Positions 56,729 through 64,000 of a DNA stretch of 64,000 nucleotides are shown piece by piece (position 1 is the first letter of the stretch; every line of letters starts with the position of its first letter). The stretch comes from Parolsenella sp958406235 (GTDB lineage Bacteria > Actinomycetota > Coriobacteriia > Coriobacteriales > Atopobiaceae), in contig NZ_JBCLNF010000002.1 of the NCBI RefSeq assembly GCF_039062465.1, positions 248,001-312,000 of the forward strand, given 5' to 3'. The notes under the pieces were generated by a model. It was not told where the DNA came from. It saw only the letters and a list, made by a program, of their open reading frames with translations, and made no database searches. Made by a program: the position numbers and the translations under genes.

Positions 56729-58333
56729 CTACATTTCCTTCTTGACGACGTCCTGGATATCCATCTGTGAGGCCTCGCTCGCACGGCTGAGGTTGCGCGG
56801 CTTATAGCCCTCGAGGAACTTGCCCTTCGAGAAGCTCGCGGGGATCTCGACGGGATAGCAGCCGGTGAAGCATGCCTCGCAGTAGCCGGAACAGCCCTCG
56901 CCGCAGCCCTCGCACCCCGCGAGAGACGGGACGCAGGCGCGCAGGCCGTCGACAGAAAGGAAGCCGAGGGAGTCCGCGCCGATGAACTCGCAGATCTCAT
57001 CGACGTCCTTGCGGGCGGAGATGAGCTGGTCCTGCGTGTCCGTATCGATGCCGTAGAAGCACGGCCAGATGACCTCGGGCGAGTTGATGCGCATGTGGAC
57101 CTCGGCGGCGCCGGCGTCCTTCAGCATGCGGACGATCTGCTTGGACGTGGTGCCGCGCACGATCGAGTCATCGATGACGACGAGGCGCTTGCCGGCGACG
57201 TTGTCCGCAAGGGCGTTGAGCTTGAGGCGGACGCCCATCTCGCGCAGCTCCTGCGTGGGCTGGATGAAGGTACGGGCAACGTAGCGGTTCTTGATGAGGC
57301 CCTCGCCAAAGGGCAGGCCGAGCTCGTGAGCGAAGCCCTCCGCGGGCGGCAGGCCGGAATCAGGCACGCCAATGACGAGGTCCGCGTCGACCGGGCACTC
57401 GCGGGCGAGCTGGACGCCCATCTGATAGCGCATCGAGTAGACGCTCTTGCCGTGGAAGCGCGTGTCAGGGCGCGCAAAGTAGACGTGCTCGAAGATGCAC
57501 TCCGCGCGGGGCTCGGGATCGAGCACCTGCTCGCAAGAAATGCCGTCGTCAGAGATGCGGATGATCTCACCGGGACGAACGTCGCGGACGTACTCTGCAC
57601 CCACGATGTCGAGGGCGCAGGTCTCGCTGGCGACACACCAACCCTGCTCGTTAGGGAGCTTGCCGAGGCAGAGCGGACGGATGCCGCGGGGGTCACGGAA
57701 GGCATAGAGGGCGTTCTCGCGGACGAGCGCCATGGCGTAACCGCCCTCCATCATGGCCATCGCATGAGCGATACCGCTACGGAGCTTGTGCTTCTTCTCC
57801 GTGAAGAAGCCGATGAGACGCGCGGCGACCTCGGAGTCGGTCTGGGTGCGGAAGGGAACGCCCATGTTGATGAGCTCGACGCGAAGTTGGTCGAAGTTCA
57901 CGAGCGTGCCGTTGTGTGCCAGCGCGATGATGACCTCGTTGATGGCGGAAAGGTGCGGCTGGGCACTCTCCCAACCCTTCGAGCCCGCGGTACCGTAACG
58001 GACGTGGCCCACGGCAACCTTACCGGAAAGGGCGGAGAGGTCGGAGTCCGTGAAGACCTGCGTGACGAGGCCGAGGTCCTTGCGCACGAACACGCTCTTG
58101 CCGTCGCCAACGGCGATACCCGCGCTCTCCTGGCCGCGGTGCTGCAGGGCGTGGAGCGCAAAGTAGGTCATGCGCGCGACGTCGCGGCCAGGAGCCCAGA
58201 TGCCGAAGATGCCGCACTCGTCGTGGAGGGAGTCATCCCCCATGGTCGCCTCGAGACCCGCCGGCTTGTCACCGGAGTCGACGCCGACCACGTGGGTCGC
58301 CTCGCAGACGTCGATCATGGAGCAGTCAGACAT
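56729..58333 (-). CDS. purF: Amidophosphoribosyltransferase
   Basis: A 534-residue enzyme that makes phosphoribosylamine from PRPP and glutamine, the first step of purine synthesis. The glutaminase nucleophile is Cys40 in DECGIFGIW, so a 39-residue propeptide would be removed. An alternative start at 58243 (MGDDSLHDEC) would leave nine residues, nearer the usual length. The upstream ATG has the better site GGAAGGTAA. The PRPP loop is VVIDDSIVRGTTS. The C-terminal Cys-rich segment CEGCGEGCSGYCEACFTGC suggests an Fe-S cluster as in Bacillus-type PurF. Confidence 0.95.
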   Translation of the reverse strand: MSDCSMIDVCEATHVVGVDSGDKPAGLEATMGDDSLHDECGIFGIWAPGRDVARMTYFALHALQHRGQESAGIAVGDGKSVFVRKDLGLVTQVFTDSDLSALSGKVAVGHVRYGTAGSKGWESAQPHLSAINEVIIALAHNGTLVNFDQLRVELINMGVPFRTQTDSEVAARLIGFFTEKKHKLRSGIAHAMAMMEGGYAMALVRENALYAFRDPRGIRPLCLGKLPNEQGWCVASETCALDIVGAEYVRDVRPGEIIRISDDGISCEQVLDPEPRAECIFEHVYFARPDTRFHGKSVYSMRYQMGVQLARECPVDADLVIGVPDSGLPPAEGFAHELGLPFGEGLIKNRYVARTFIQPTQELREMGVRLKLNALADNVAGKRLVVIDDSIVRGTTSKQIVRMLKDAGAAEVHMRINSPEVIWPCFYGIDTDTQDQLISARKDVDEICEFIGADSLGFLSVDGLRACVPSLAGCEGCGEGCSGYCEACFTGCYPVEIPASFSKGKFLEGYKPRNLSRASEASQMDIQDVVKKEM

Positions 58334-58351
58334 TCGTTACCTTCCGCTTCG

Positions 58352-59293
58352 CTAGCTTTCGCTGTTCTGGTTGGGGTGGATCTCACTCTTGAGGGCGCAC
58401 ACGAGCAGGCCGCGCCCATTGCCTTTGCCAAAGTTGTTCTCGTAGTCACACGTGCAGAGCGTAAGCACCTTCGTGACCGAATTCACCGCCGAGTCGGCGT
58501 CCGTCGCTCTCGCGCTCGCGCGGGCGAGGAGGCCCTTGAGGTAGGTGTGGAAGTCATCGTCAGACGCGAAGGCGATGGAGCGTGCCTCGGCCTCGGTTGC
58601 CGCAGCCTTGTAGAAGAGCAGGGGCTCCAGCTCGTAGGCGGCGTCAGGCGTGACGTACCAAATAGACGAGAAGGAATTCAGGCCGTCCTGGTTCGCAAAC
58701 TCGTCGATATCCGCGAACATCGACCCGTCGTTCAGGTGATGCCCGTAGATGATGGTCTGGCGGTCAACGAGACCAGGGCGGGCGTTGTCGCAGTCCATGA
58801 AGATCTGACCGCCGACGGAATACTCGCCAGACGCCGTCGTGCGGAGGTACTCGTTGTTGGTATCGCCCTGGTAGACGGGGTAATCGACATGCGTGCCCGG
58901 GATGTACAGCCAGCCCGTGATGTCGTCGTTCACGGCCCGCAGGCCATCCCAGTCGACACTCACCGGGCAGCCGTTGTCGGCCGGATCATCCGAGACGGTC
59001 GCATATGCGGCGAGTTTCTCGTTGTTGGCGGCGTTCGCGGCGTACTCCGCCTGGGCGCGCGCGTAGAGCACGCCGGCGGTAACGAGAAGGGCCACGCCCA
59101 CGACAAGCAGCACCGTGGAGAGCACGTTGCGGCCCTTGCGCTTTGGTTTCCTCTGCTGCCGGGGAGCTGCCGTGCGTCGTGAGGATGACATCCTAGGACC
59201 AGCCGGGAGCGGCTGGACTGCGGCATGACGACGAGCCTGCGTGGGCTGCGCGTCAGTCTTGAAGTGCTTTCCCCTCGATGCGTCTCTAGACAC
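58352..59293 (-). CDS. srtB: Class B sortase inside the purine operon
   Basis: A 313-residue membrane-bound transpeptidase. A basic cytoplasmic N-terminus (residues 1-55) precedes one membrane helix (about 57-78). The sortase domain has GWLYIPGTHVDYPVYQG, IIYGHHLNDGSMF (catalytic His185/186), LTLCTCDYE (catalytic Cys282) and Arg294 in GRGLLVCAL, all typical of class B. A GTG start at 59293 with AGGCGG upstream places it 12 bases after purE. It is followed by purF after 18 bases. Its substrate is unknown; the LPQTG proteins in the window would more usually need class A or C enzymes. Confidence 0.88.
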   Translation of the reverse strand: MSRDASRGKHFKTDAQPTQARRHAAVQPLPAGPRMSSSRRTAAPRQQRKPKRKGRNVLSTVLLVVGVALLVTAGVLYARAQAEYAANAANNEKLAAYATVSDDPADNGCPVSVDWDGLRAVNDDITGWLYIPGTHVDYPVYQGDTNNEYLRTTASGEYSVGGQIFMDCDNARPGLVDRQTIIYGHHLNDGSMFADIDEFANQDGLNSFSSIWYVTPDAAYELEPLLFYKAAATEAEARSIAFASDDDFHTYLKGLLARASARATDADSAVNSVTKVLTLCTCDYENNFGKGNGRGLLVCALKSEIHPNQNSES

Positions 59294-59305
59294 GAAGACT
59301 ACCGC

Positions 59306-59767
59306 CTAGGCCTCTGCCATGGCACGCTTGAACTCGACCATCTTCTCGCGCCACTCGGGCATGGTGGCACCGAGGATCTGCGTGGCGTAGATGGCGGCAT
59401 TCTTCGCGCCGTTGATGGCGACGCACGCGACGGGGACGCCAGAGGGCATCTGCACCATCGAGAGGAGGGAGTCCATGCCGCCGAGGTCGCTCGTCTTCAT
59501 AGGGACACCGATGATGGGCAGCGGCGTGAAGGCGGCGACGACGCCACCCAGGTGCGCGGCCTTGCCGGCCGCGGCGATGATGACCTTGATTCCGCGGTCC
59601 GCGGCGCTCGAGGCCCACTCGTGGACCTTGTCGGGCGTACGGTGGGCGCTCGCGATCACGAGCTCATAGGGGACGCCAAGCTCTTCAAGCTGCTTGGTGC
59701 ATGCCTCCATCACCGGCATGTCAGACTTCGATCCCATGATGATTCCAACAAGTGGCTGCACTGCCAT
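59306..59767 (-). CDS. purE: N5-carboxyaminoimidazole ribonucleotide mutase
   Basis: A 153-residue class I PurE that converts N5-CAIR to CAIR. It shows VGIIMGSKSDMPVM, VIASAHRTPDKVHEWA (catalytic His) and AAAGKAAHLGGVVAAFTPLPIIGVPM. The start at 59767 has GAGGAG upstream; the frame to 59812 is not needed. It is the first gene of the operon. Confidence 0.96.
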   Translation of the reverse strand: MAVQPLVGIIMGSKSDMPVMEACTKQLEELGVPYELVIASAHRTPDKVHEWASSAADRGIKVIIAAAGKAAHLGGVVAAFTPLPIIGVPMKTSDLGGMDSLLSMVQMPSGVPVACVAINGAKNAAIYATQILGATMPEWREKMVEFKRAMAEA

Positions 59768-59940
59768 GTGTCGCTCCTCTGGTTGGTTGTATGTGATGCG
59801 GGCTTGCCGCAAATTACTAGTATAACCACGATAAGCCCGATAGCGGACAAGCAGCGTGAAGGGCTATCCTGTGATGGCATCATTTATCTGAGATTTGCGG
59901 CGCGTCGCCCAATCTCGCACGCGACCTACCTGGAGAGTCC
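59768..59940. promoter_or_regulatory. Divergent purE / pyridoxal kinase promoter region
   Basis: On the minus strand TATACT (plus-strand 59819-59824) is a strong -10 box for the purine operon, with TTGTCC about 20 bases further upstream as a possible -35. No purine operator or riboswitch was recognised; the leader is only about 45 bases. Confidence 0.55.
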
Positions 59941-60819
59941 ATGACCTGCGCCCGCGATCTTGTCCTCTATGAACGTCGAGGCCCCGTCCTCCCCCGCGTC
60001 GCCGCCGTCCACGACTTGTGCGGTTACGGCAAGTGTTCCCTCGGCATCGCCATACCCGTGCTCTCCTGCGCAGGCATCGACGTGTGCGCCGTTCCCACCT
60101 CGCTTCTCTCGGCACACACGAAGTTCGCGGGCTTCTACATGCATGACACCACGCCCTTGCTTGGCGCCTATCTCGACGCCTGGGCAAAGGAGGGCATCGA
60201 GCTCGACGGCATCTACTCCGGATTCCTCGGATCGGCGGAGCAGGTCTCCTACGTCCGCAGGCTCTGGCGCGAGCAGCCGGGCGCGCTCCGCATCGTTGAC
60301 CCGGTCATGGGAGATGGCGGCAAGAAGTACCGCACCTACACGGACGAGATGTGCGAGGCCACGCGGGCGCTCGTCGCCGGCGCGGACCTGCTCACGCCCA
60401 ACCTCACGGAGGCATCCATCCTGACGGGCCTTCCCTACGAGGGCCAGAACGTCGACGAGGACTTCGTGGCTCGCATGGCGTCCTCCCTGCTCGAGATGGG
60501 CGCGAAGTGCGTCGTCATCAAAGGTATCGTGCGCAAGGGCGAGAGCGTCATCAGGAACTACGTCGCCTGCGATGCTGATGACACTCCCGTCGAGGTGACC
60601 TGCGAGCTCCTCCCCTACATGATCCACGGCACGGGAGACCTCTTCGCGAGCGCCCTCACGGCGGCGGTCTTCGCCGGCAAGCCCGTGGTCGAGGCCGTGC
60701 GGTTCGCCGGCACGCTCGTCAGGGACGCCATGCGCATCACCCCGGCGCAGCCGGATTACGAGCTGCGCGGCGTCAGCTTCGAATCTGTCCTCGGTGAGGT
60801 CACCGCACTGCTCGATTAA
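59941..60819 (+). CDS. Pyridoxal/pyridoxine kinase-like (PfkB/ThiD superfamily)
   Basis: A 292-residue kinase of the pyridoxal kinase type. It shows HDLCGYGKCSLGIAIPVLSCAGIDV, the dimer/substrate segment GFYMHDTT, VDPVMGDGGKKYRTYTDEM, LTPNLTEASILTG and the catalytic GTGDLFASAL with Asp. The N-terminal extension of about 15 residues is normal. GGAG precedes the ATG. Salvage of vitamin B6 is the likely role. It stands alone, divergent from the purine operon, with a terminator after it. Confidence 0.88.
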   Translation: MTCARDLVLYERRGPVLPRVAAVHDLCGYGKCSLGIAIPVLSCAGIDVCAVPTSLLSAHTKFAGFYMHDTTPLLGAYLDAWAKEGIELDGIYSGFLGSAEQVSYVRRLWREQPGALRIVDPVMGDGGKKYRTYTDEMCEATRALVAGADLLTPNLTEASILTGLPYEGQNVDEDFVARMASSLLEMGAKCVVIKGIVRKGESVIRNYVACDADDTPVEVTCELLPYMIHGTGDLFASALTAAVFAGKPVVEAVRFAGTLVRDAMRITPAQPDYELRGVSFESVLGEVTALLD

Positions 60820-60846
60820 CGTCGAGGATCGCCCGCGCTAACAAAC

Positions 60847-60880
60847 AAGGCCGCCAGCGAATCATCCCGCTGGCGGCCTT
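60847..60880. terminator. Bidirectional terminator
   Basis: A perfect 13-bp stem (60847-60859 with 60868-60880) with an 8-base loop lies between the convergent pyridoxal kinase and membrane-protein genes. Confidence 0.8.
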
Positions 60881-60902
60881 CTCGTGTCTATGAGAGCCGG
60901 AG

Positions 60903-61775
60903 CTACTTGCTAGCAGCCTCGGTGGTGGCCTCCGTCGTGGCGGCCTCAGTCGATGCCTCGGCAGTCGCGGCGGCCTCCGTCGTCGCCGGGTTGCCAAGCA
61001 CCGCGTCAAGCAGGTTGCCCTGGACCGTCACCTTGTCGCGGAGATTCTCGGCGGCGGCCTCGTCAAGACCGGTGATCATGCAGTTGAAGTTGAAGCCGCC
61101 ATTGGGCGACGAGCTCTTCGTCCAGATGAAGGTCGCAAAGCGCTTGACGTTGCCCGTGGGCTTGAGGAAACCGAAGAAGCTAGACTGCTGGAACTTGCCG
61201 TTCTCGCCCACGTGCACGTCAACGTGATAGACCACCTGCGTGATGTTGGGATTGAGCAAGGCGTTGACCGAGAGGGCCGCCGCCTGGATCTGGGAGCCGG
61301 CGAGGCAGGCGAGCTCATCCTTGCTCGCGGTGTCAACGACGGTGACCTCGATGCGGCCGCTCTCCTCGTTAGCCTCGAGGACCGTGAAGTCCTCCGGGAA
61401 CTGGGTGAAGCCGTCACCCCACTCGACGCCGTTGCGAAGTGCCGAGGTGACCGAGGCATTATCGACCTTGTTGGCAAGCTGTGCGGTACCGGCACGGCGA
61501 ATGACGCCACACGAGACCTGCGCGATGATCACGACGGCGAGCAGCGCCGCGACGACGAAGAACGCCGCGCGGGACATCGTCTTGCCAACGTTTGAGCCGG
61601 AGGGGTCATCGCCAGAAAGCGGGTCGACATCGACGGCAGCCTTCTTCTGGCGACGGCGGCCATGTTCCTTGCGAGCCTTGGAGGCGTTGGTGTGGCCCGT
61701 CTCGTCGACGTCGGCGAACAGGGCCTCGACCTCGTCCGGGGTGGGAGCAGTCTGCTTGTTGTCCTTCTTTGCCAT
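60903..61775 (-). CDS. Single-pass membrane protein of unknown function
   Basis: A 290-residue protein not assigned to a family. A charged cytoplasmic N-terminus (1-65; KARKEHGRRRQKK) is followed by one membrane helix (about 68-90, FFVVAALLAVVIIAQVSCGVI) and an outer domain of about 170 residues with mixed strands (RIEVTVVDTASKDELACLAG, VVYHVDVHVGENGKF). The C-terminal 30 residues are a Thr/Glu/Ala repeat (TEAATTEATTEAASK). The outer domain has two Cys that could pair. The gene stands between two terminators. Confidence 0.75.
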   Translation of the reverse strand: MAKKDNKQTAPTPDEVEALFADVDETGHTNASKARKEHGRRRQKKAAVDVDPLSGDDPSGSNVGKTMSRAAFFVVAALLAVVIIAQVSCGVIRRAGTAQLANKVDNASVTSALRNGVEWGDGFTQFPEDFTVLEANEESGRIEVTVVDTASKDELACLAGSQIQAAALSVNALLNPNITQVVYHVDVHVGENGKFQQSSFFGFLKPTGNVKRFATFIWTKSSSPNGGFNFNCMITGLDEAAAENLRDKVTVQGNLLDAVLGNPATTEAAATAEASTEAATTEATTEAASK

Positions 61776-61900
61776 GAATCCATCTCCGCTTGGTTCGCCG
61801 CCGGGCGGCGCGAGTCAGTGGCAACCAGTATAGGCAGACCCCCATCTAGCCGGGCAAATTCCCCTCAAGCTACATATGGCGGAAGGGAGGACAAAAGCTA

Positions 61901-61930
61901 CGCGCCGGAACCCGAACGGGATCCGGCGCG
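61901..61930 (-). terminator. Terminator of the ABC exporter gene
   Basis: A perfect 9-bp stem (61901-61909 with 61922-61930), then TAGCTTTTG on the minus strand. Confidence 0.8.
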
Positions 61931-61965
61931 TCTCAAACGCATCTATGTGGCCGTAGCACCACTAT

Positions 61966-63771
61966 CTACACGGCCTTCGAACCAAACTGCATGCGATAGT
62001 AGCTCGCATACGTACCATCGAGGGCCATGAGCTCCTCGTGCGTGCCACGCTCCGCCACGCGGCCGTTCGCGATGGTGACGATCTCGTCCGCGTCGCGGAT
62101 GGTCGAGAGCCTGTGGGCGATGACCAGCGTGGTGCGCCCGCTCGCAAGGCGCGCGAGGGACTCCTGGACGGCATGCTCGCTCTCGTTGTCGAGAGCGCTC
62201 GTGGCCTCGTCAAGCACGAGAATCTTCGGATTCTTGAGGAAGACGCGTGCGATGGCGATGCGCTGCTTCTGACCGCCGGAGAGACGGGCTCCGCGCTCGC
62301 CCACCTGGGTGTCATAACCGTCGGGCATCGCGCTCACGAAGGCGTCCGCATTCGCGAGCCTAGCCGCCTCGCGAATCTCCTCCGCCGTGGCTCCGGGCCT
62401 GCCATAGGCAATGTTCTCCGCAATGGTGCCGTCGAAGAGGTAGACGTCCTGTTGAACGATACCCACCGCCTCGCGAAGGCTCTTCTGCGTGACGGAACGC
62501 ACGTCCTGTCCGTCAATCTCGATCGAACCTGCCTCCGCGTCATAGAAACGCGGGAGAAGGCTGCAGGTAGTCGACTTACCACCACCGGACGGTCCCACGA
62601 GCGCGATGGTCTCGCCCGGAGCGATATCGAGGTCGAGGCCGCGGATGACCTCCTCCTCGCCGTCATAGGAGAAGCGGACGCCCGAGTAGAGGATGTGGCC
62701 GGCACTCACCTCGAGCGGCTTGGCGTCCGGCGCGTCGACGATGTCGGGCACCGTCTCGAGGATCTCGACGAAGCGACGGAAACCCGCAATGGCCTTCTGG
62801 AAGGTCTCCGTGAAGTTGAGGATGTTCTCGATGGGCGTGGTGAGCATCGAGATATAGAGCGCGTAGGTCGCAAGGTCGGCGGCCTGCATCTGGCCCTGCG
62901 CGATCAGCCATCCGCCATAGACAAGGACGAGCGTGTTGAGACCGCCCATCATGCAGGAGATGGAGGCCTGGTAGCGACCCATCGCCCTATACATGTCGAC
63001 CTTCGTGACGAGATACGCGTCGTTGCTCTTGCGGAAACGATCTCGCTCGACGTCCTCCGCGGCGAAGCCCTTCACCACGCGGATACCGCCGAGGGAATCC
63101 TCGACACGGGCGTTCACGCTCGAGATGCCCACGCGGTTCTTGGTGAAGACCGCCTTCATGTGCGCGTTAGCCCAGGCGTTATAGGCCACGAGGACGGCCG
63201 TAATCGCGGCAAGGACGAGCGTGAGCGGCGCGTTGATGGTCGCCAGGATCACGAAGGCACCCACGACCTCGACAACACCGATGAGGAGGAACTCCGGCCC
63301 ATGGTGCGCGGTCTCGCAGATGTCGAAGAGGTCCGACACGAGGCGGCTCATGAGGTCGCCTGACTTGTTCTTGTCAAAGAACGAGAAGCTCATGCGCTCG
63401 TAGGCATCGAAGAGGTCCTCGCGCATGCGGCTCTCCATGCGCGCGCCCATGACGTGACCCCAAAAGGCCACGAAGTAGCGGCACGCGAAGCGGATGGCGT
63501 ACATGCAGACGAGACCCGCGGCGAGCATCCAAAGCGCGGCGAGGATGGCATCGGACCCCTCACGGAAAAGGCCCCTCGAAACCATCCTCAGAATCTGGGG
63601 GAACGACAGGTCAATCGCGGCTACCGCCAGCGAACAGACGAGGTCTGCCACGAAGAGGTGCATCTCCCCCTCGTAATAAGAGAGGAAGCGTGCGAAGAGG
63701 CCCTTGGTAGTGTCCTTTTCACATGCGGCGTGGTCGCCAGAGGCGCGCGTCACGTCGTCAGTTGATTGCAT
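61966..63771 (-). CDS. ABC exporter, membrane and ATPase domains fused (MsbA/multidrug type)
   Basis: A 601-residue half-transporter that would act as a homodimer. The membrane domain spans about 38-330 with six helices (IDLSFPQILRMVSRGLF, FFDKNKSGDLMSRLVSD, RVVKGFAAE). The ATPase domain has Walker A GPSGGGKST (393-401), VGIVQQDVYLFDGTI, the signature LSGGQKQRIAIARVFLKNP, Walker B ILVLDEATSALD and the H-loop IAHRLSTI. All catalytic residues are present. The start at 63771 has GGAGG upstream and follows the NUDIX gene by 4 bases. The substrate is unknown (lipid, drug or peptide). Confidence 0.92.
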   Translation of the reverse strand: MQSTDDVTRASGDHAACEKDTTKGLFARFLSYYEGEMHLFVADLVCSLAVAAIDLSFPQILRMVSRGLFREGSDAILAALWMLAAGLVCMYAIRFACRYFVAFWGHVMGARMESRMREDLFDAYERMSFSFFDKNKSGDLMSRLVSDLFDICETAHHGPEFLLIGVVEVVGAFVILATINAPLTLVLAAITAVLVAYNAWANAHMKAVFTKNRVGISSVNARVEDSLGGIRVVKGFAAEDVERDRFRKSNDAYLVTKVDMYRAMGRYQASISCMMGGLNTLVLVYGGWLIAQGQMQAADLATYALYISMLTTPIENILNFTETFQKAIAGFRRFVEILETVPDIVDAPDAKPLEVSAGHILYSGVRFSYDGEEEVIRGLDLDIAPGETIALVGPSGGGKSTTCSLLPRFYDAEAGSIEIDGQDVRSVTQKSLREAVGIVQQDVYLFDGTIAENIAYGRPGATAEEIREAARLANADAFVSAMPDGYDTQVGERGARLSGGQKQRIAIARVFLKNPKILVLDEATSALDNESEHAVQESLARLASGRTTLVIAHRLSTIRDADEIVTIANGRVAERGTHEELMALDGTYASYYRMQFGSKAV

Positions 63772-63775
63772 TGCG

Positions 63776-64000
63776 TTAGTCCTCCGTTTTGACTTCGGGA
63801 GTGAGCCTGTGAGCGACGGCATCGCACGCGAGCGCGCCAACGACGGTCTTCGCGTCCTCGACGCGACCGTCGAGGACGGCGTCCACGAGTTCGCCGAGCT
63901 CGACCATGTCAACGTTGATGAACTCGTCATCGTCCGGGTCGCTCTTGACGAAGGTGAGGTCCGTCGCCATGTAGAGGTGGATAACCTCGTCCGTGAAGCC
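63776..64000 (-). CDS. NUDIX hydrolase (ADP-ribose pyrophosphatase-like), C-terminal part
   Basis: The 3' 74 codons of a gene that begins beyond the window; the frame is open to 64000. The visible sequence GFTDEVIHLYMATDLT, then an acidic stretch (SDPDDDEFINVDMVELGELVDAV) and a C-terminal helix, matches the end of ADP-ribose pyrophosphatases, where the NUDIX box itself lies upstream. The stop is 4 bases before the ABC exporter start, so the two are co-transcribed. Confidence 0.8.
   Translation of the reverse strand, partial: GFTDEVIHLYMATDLTFVKSDPDDDEFINVDMVELGELVDAVLDGRVEDAKTVVGALACDAVAHRLTPEVKTED

Overview
The window is GC-rich DNA (clearly above 60% by eye). It has tightly packed operons and many perfect GC-rich terminator hairpins. 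The mix of genes suggests a host-associated, fermentative Gram-positive actinobacterium of the class Coriobacteriia (Olsenella/Atopobium/Collinsella-like). That placement is an inference from the whole set: a complete lsr AI-2 uptake locus, several PTS permeases, LPXTG surface proteins plus a class B sortase, an NRAMP-like transporter with a non-canonical metal site, and no respiratory genes. There is no rRNA, CRISPR, phage or insertion sequence. The only tRNA is tRNA-Ser(UGA).

Layout. 1-3.2 kb: end of a methionine ABC importer (metI, metQ), a DEAD-box helicase and tadA. 3.4-13.0 kb: an autoinducer-2 locus. lsrA-C-D-B-F run leftward from a divergent control region. lsrR, lsrK and a small cupin gene run rightward. 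No lsrG homologue is visible, and the cupin is the obvious candidate substitute. 13.0-20.8 kb: tRNA-Ser, lemA, then an ascorbate-family PTS (ulaC-A-B) with deoC, a DeoR-type regulator, a small transaldolase and a second DeoR-type regulator. 20.9-31.3 kb: an eight-gene leftward operon (EamA transporter, mannose-family PTS IIB/IIC/IID, two SIS-domain deglycase-like proteins, a PfkB-HAD fusion and PTS IIA) with a GntR regulator and a second deoC. It resembles Amadori-product (fructoselysine/glucoselysine) loci of the frl/gfr type.

31.5-45.7 kb: an AbiEi/nuclease-like protein, an NRAMP-related transporter beside an MgtE-N/CBS protein, a polysaccharide deacetylase, a PRC-barrel protein, a YtxH protein, a stand-alone homologue of the cyanophycin synthetase N-domain, an RlpA-like protein, a CNNM/CorC protein and a variant EF-G. 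45.9-52.1 kb: two small regulators and two large LPXTG surface proteins whose upstream regions share an almost identical 27-bp element at the same distance from the start codons. 52.5-64 kb: a lactate-dehydrogenase-like enzyme, an rRNA uracil methyltransferase, a purE-srtB-purF-purM-purN operon with a sortase inside it, a pyridoxal-kinase-like gene, a membrane protein, an ABC exporter and the end of a NUDIX hydrolase.

The non-coding sequence is unusually informative. It contains a dispersed stem-loop family (three copies, all at gene 3' ends), a 29-bp direct repeat with a cre-like core, a 42-bp tandem repeat copied from the 3' end of the GntR gene, a duplicated half-terminator beside the EF-G gene, a C10 tract upstream of a regulator, and a GAACGGTA motif with a 21-bp period shared by the lsr and ula control regions. 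Many long antisense reading frames are GC-rich shadows and were left out.
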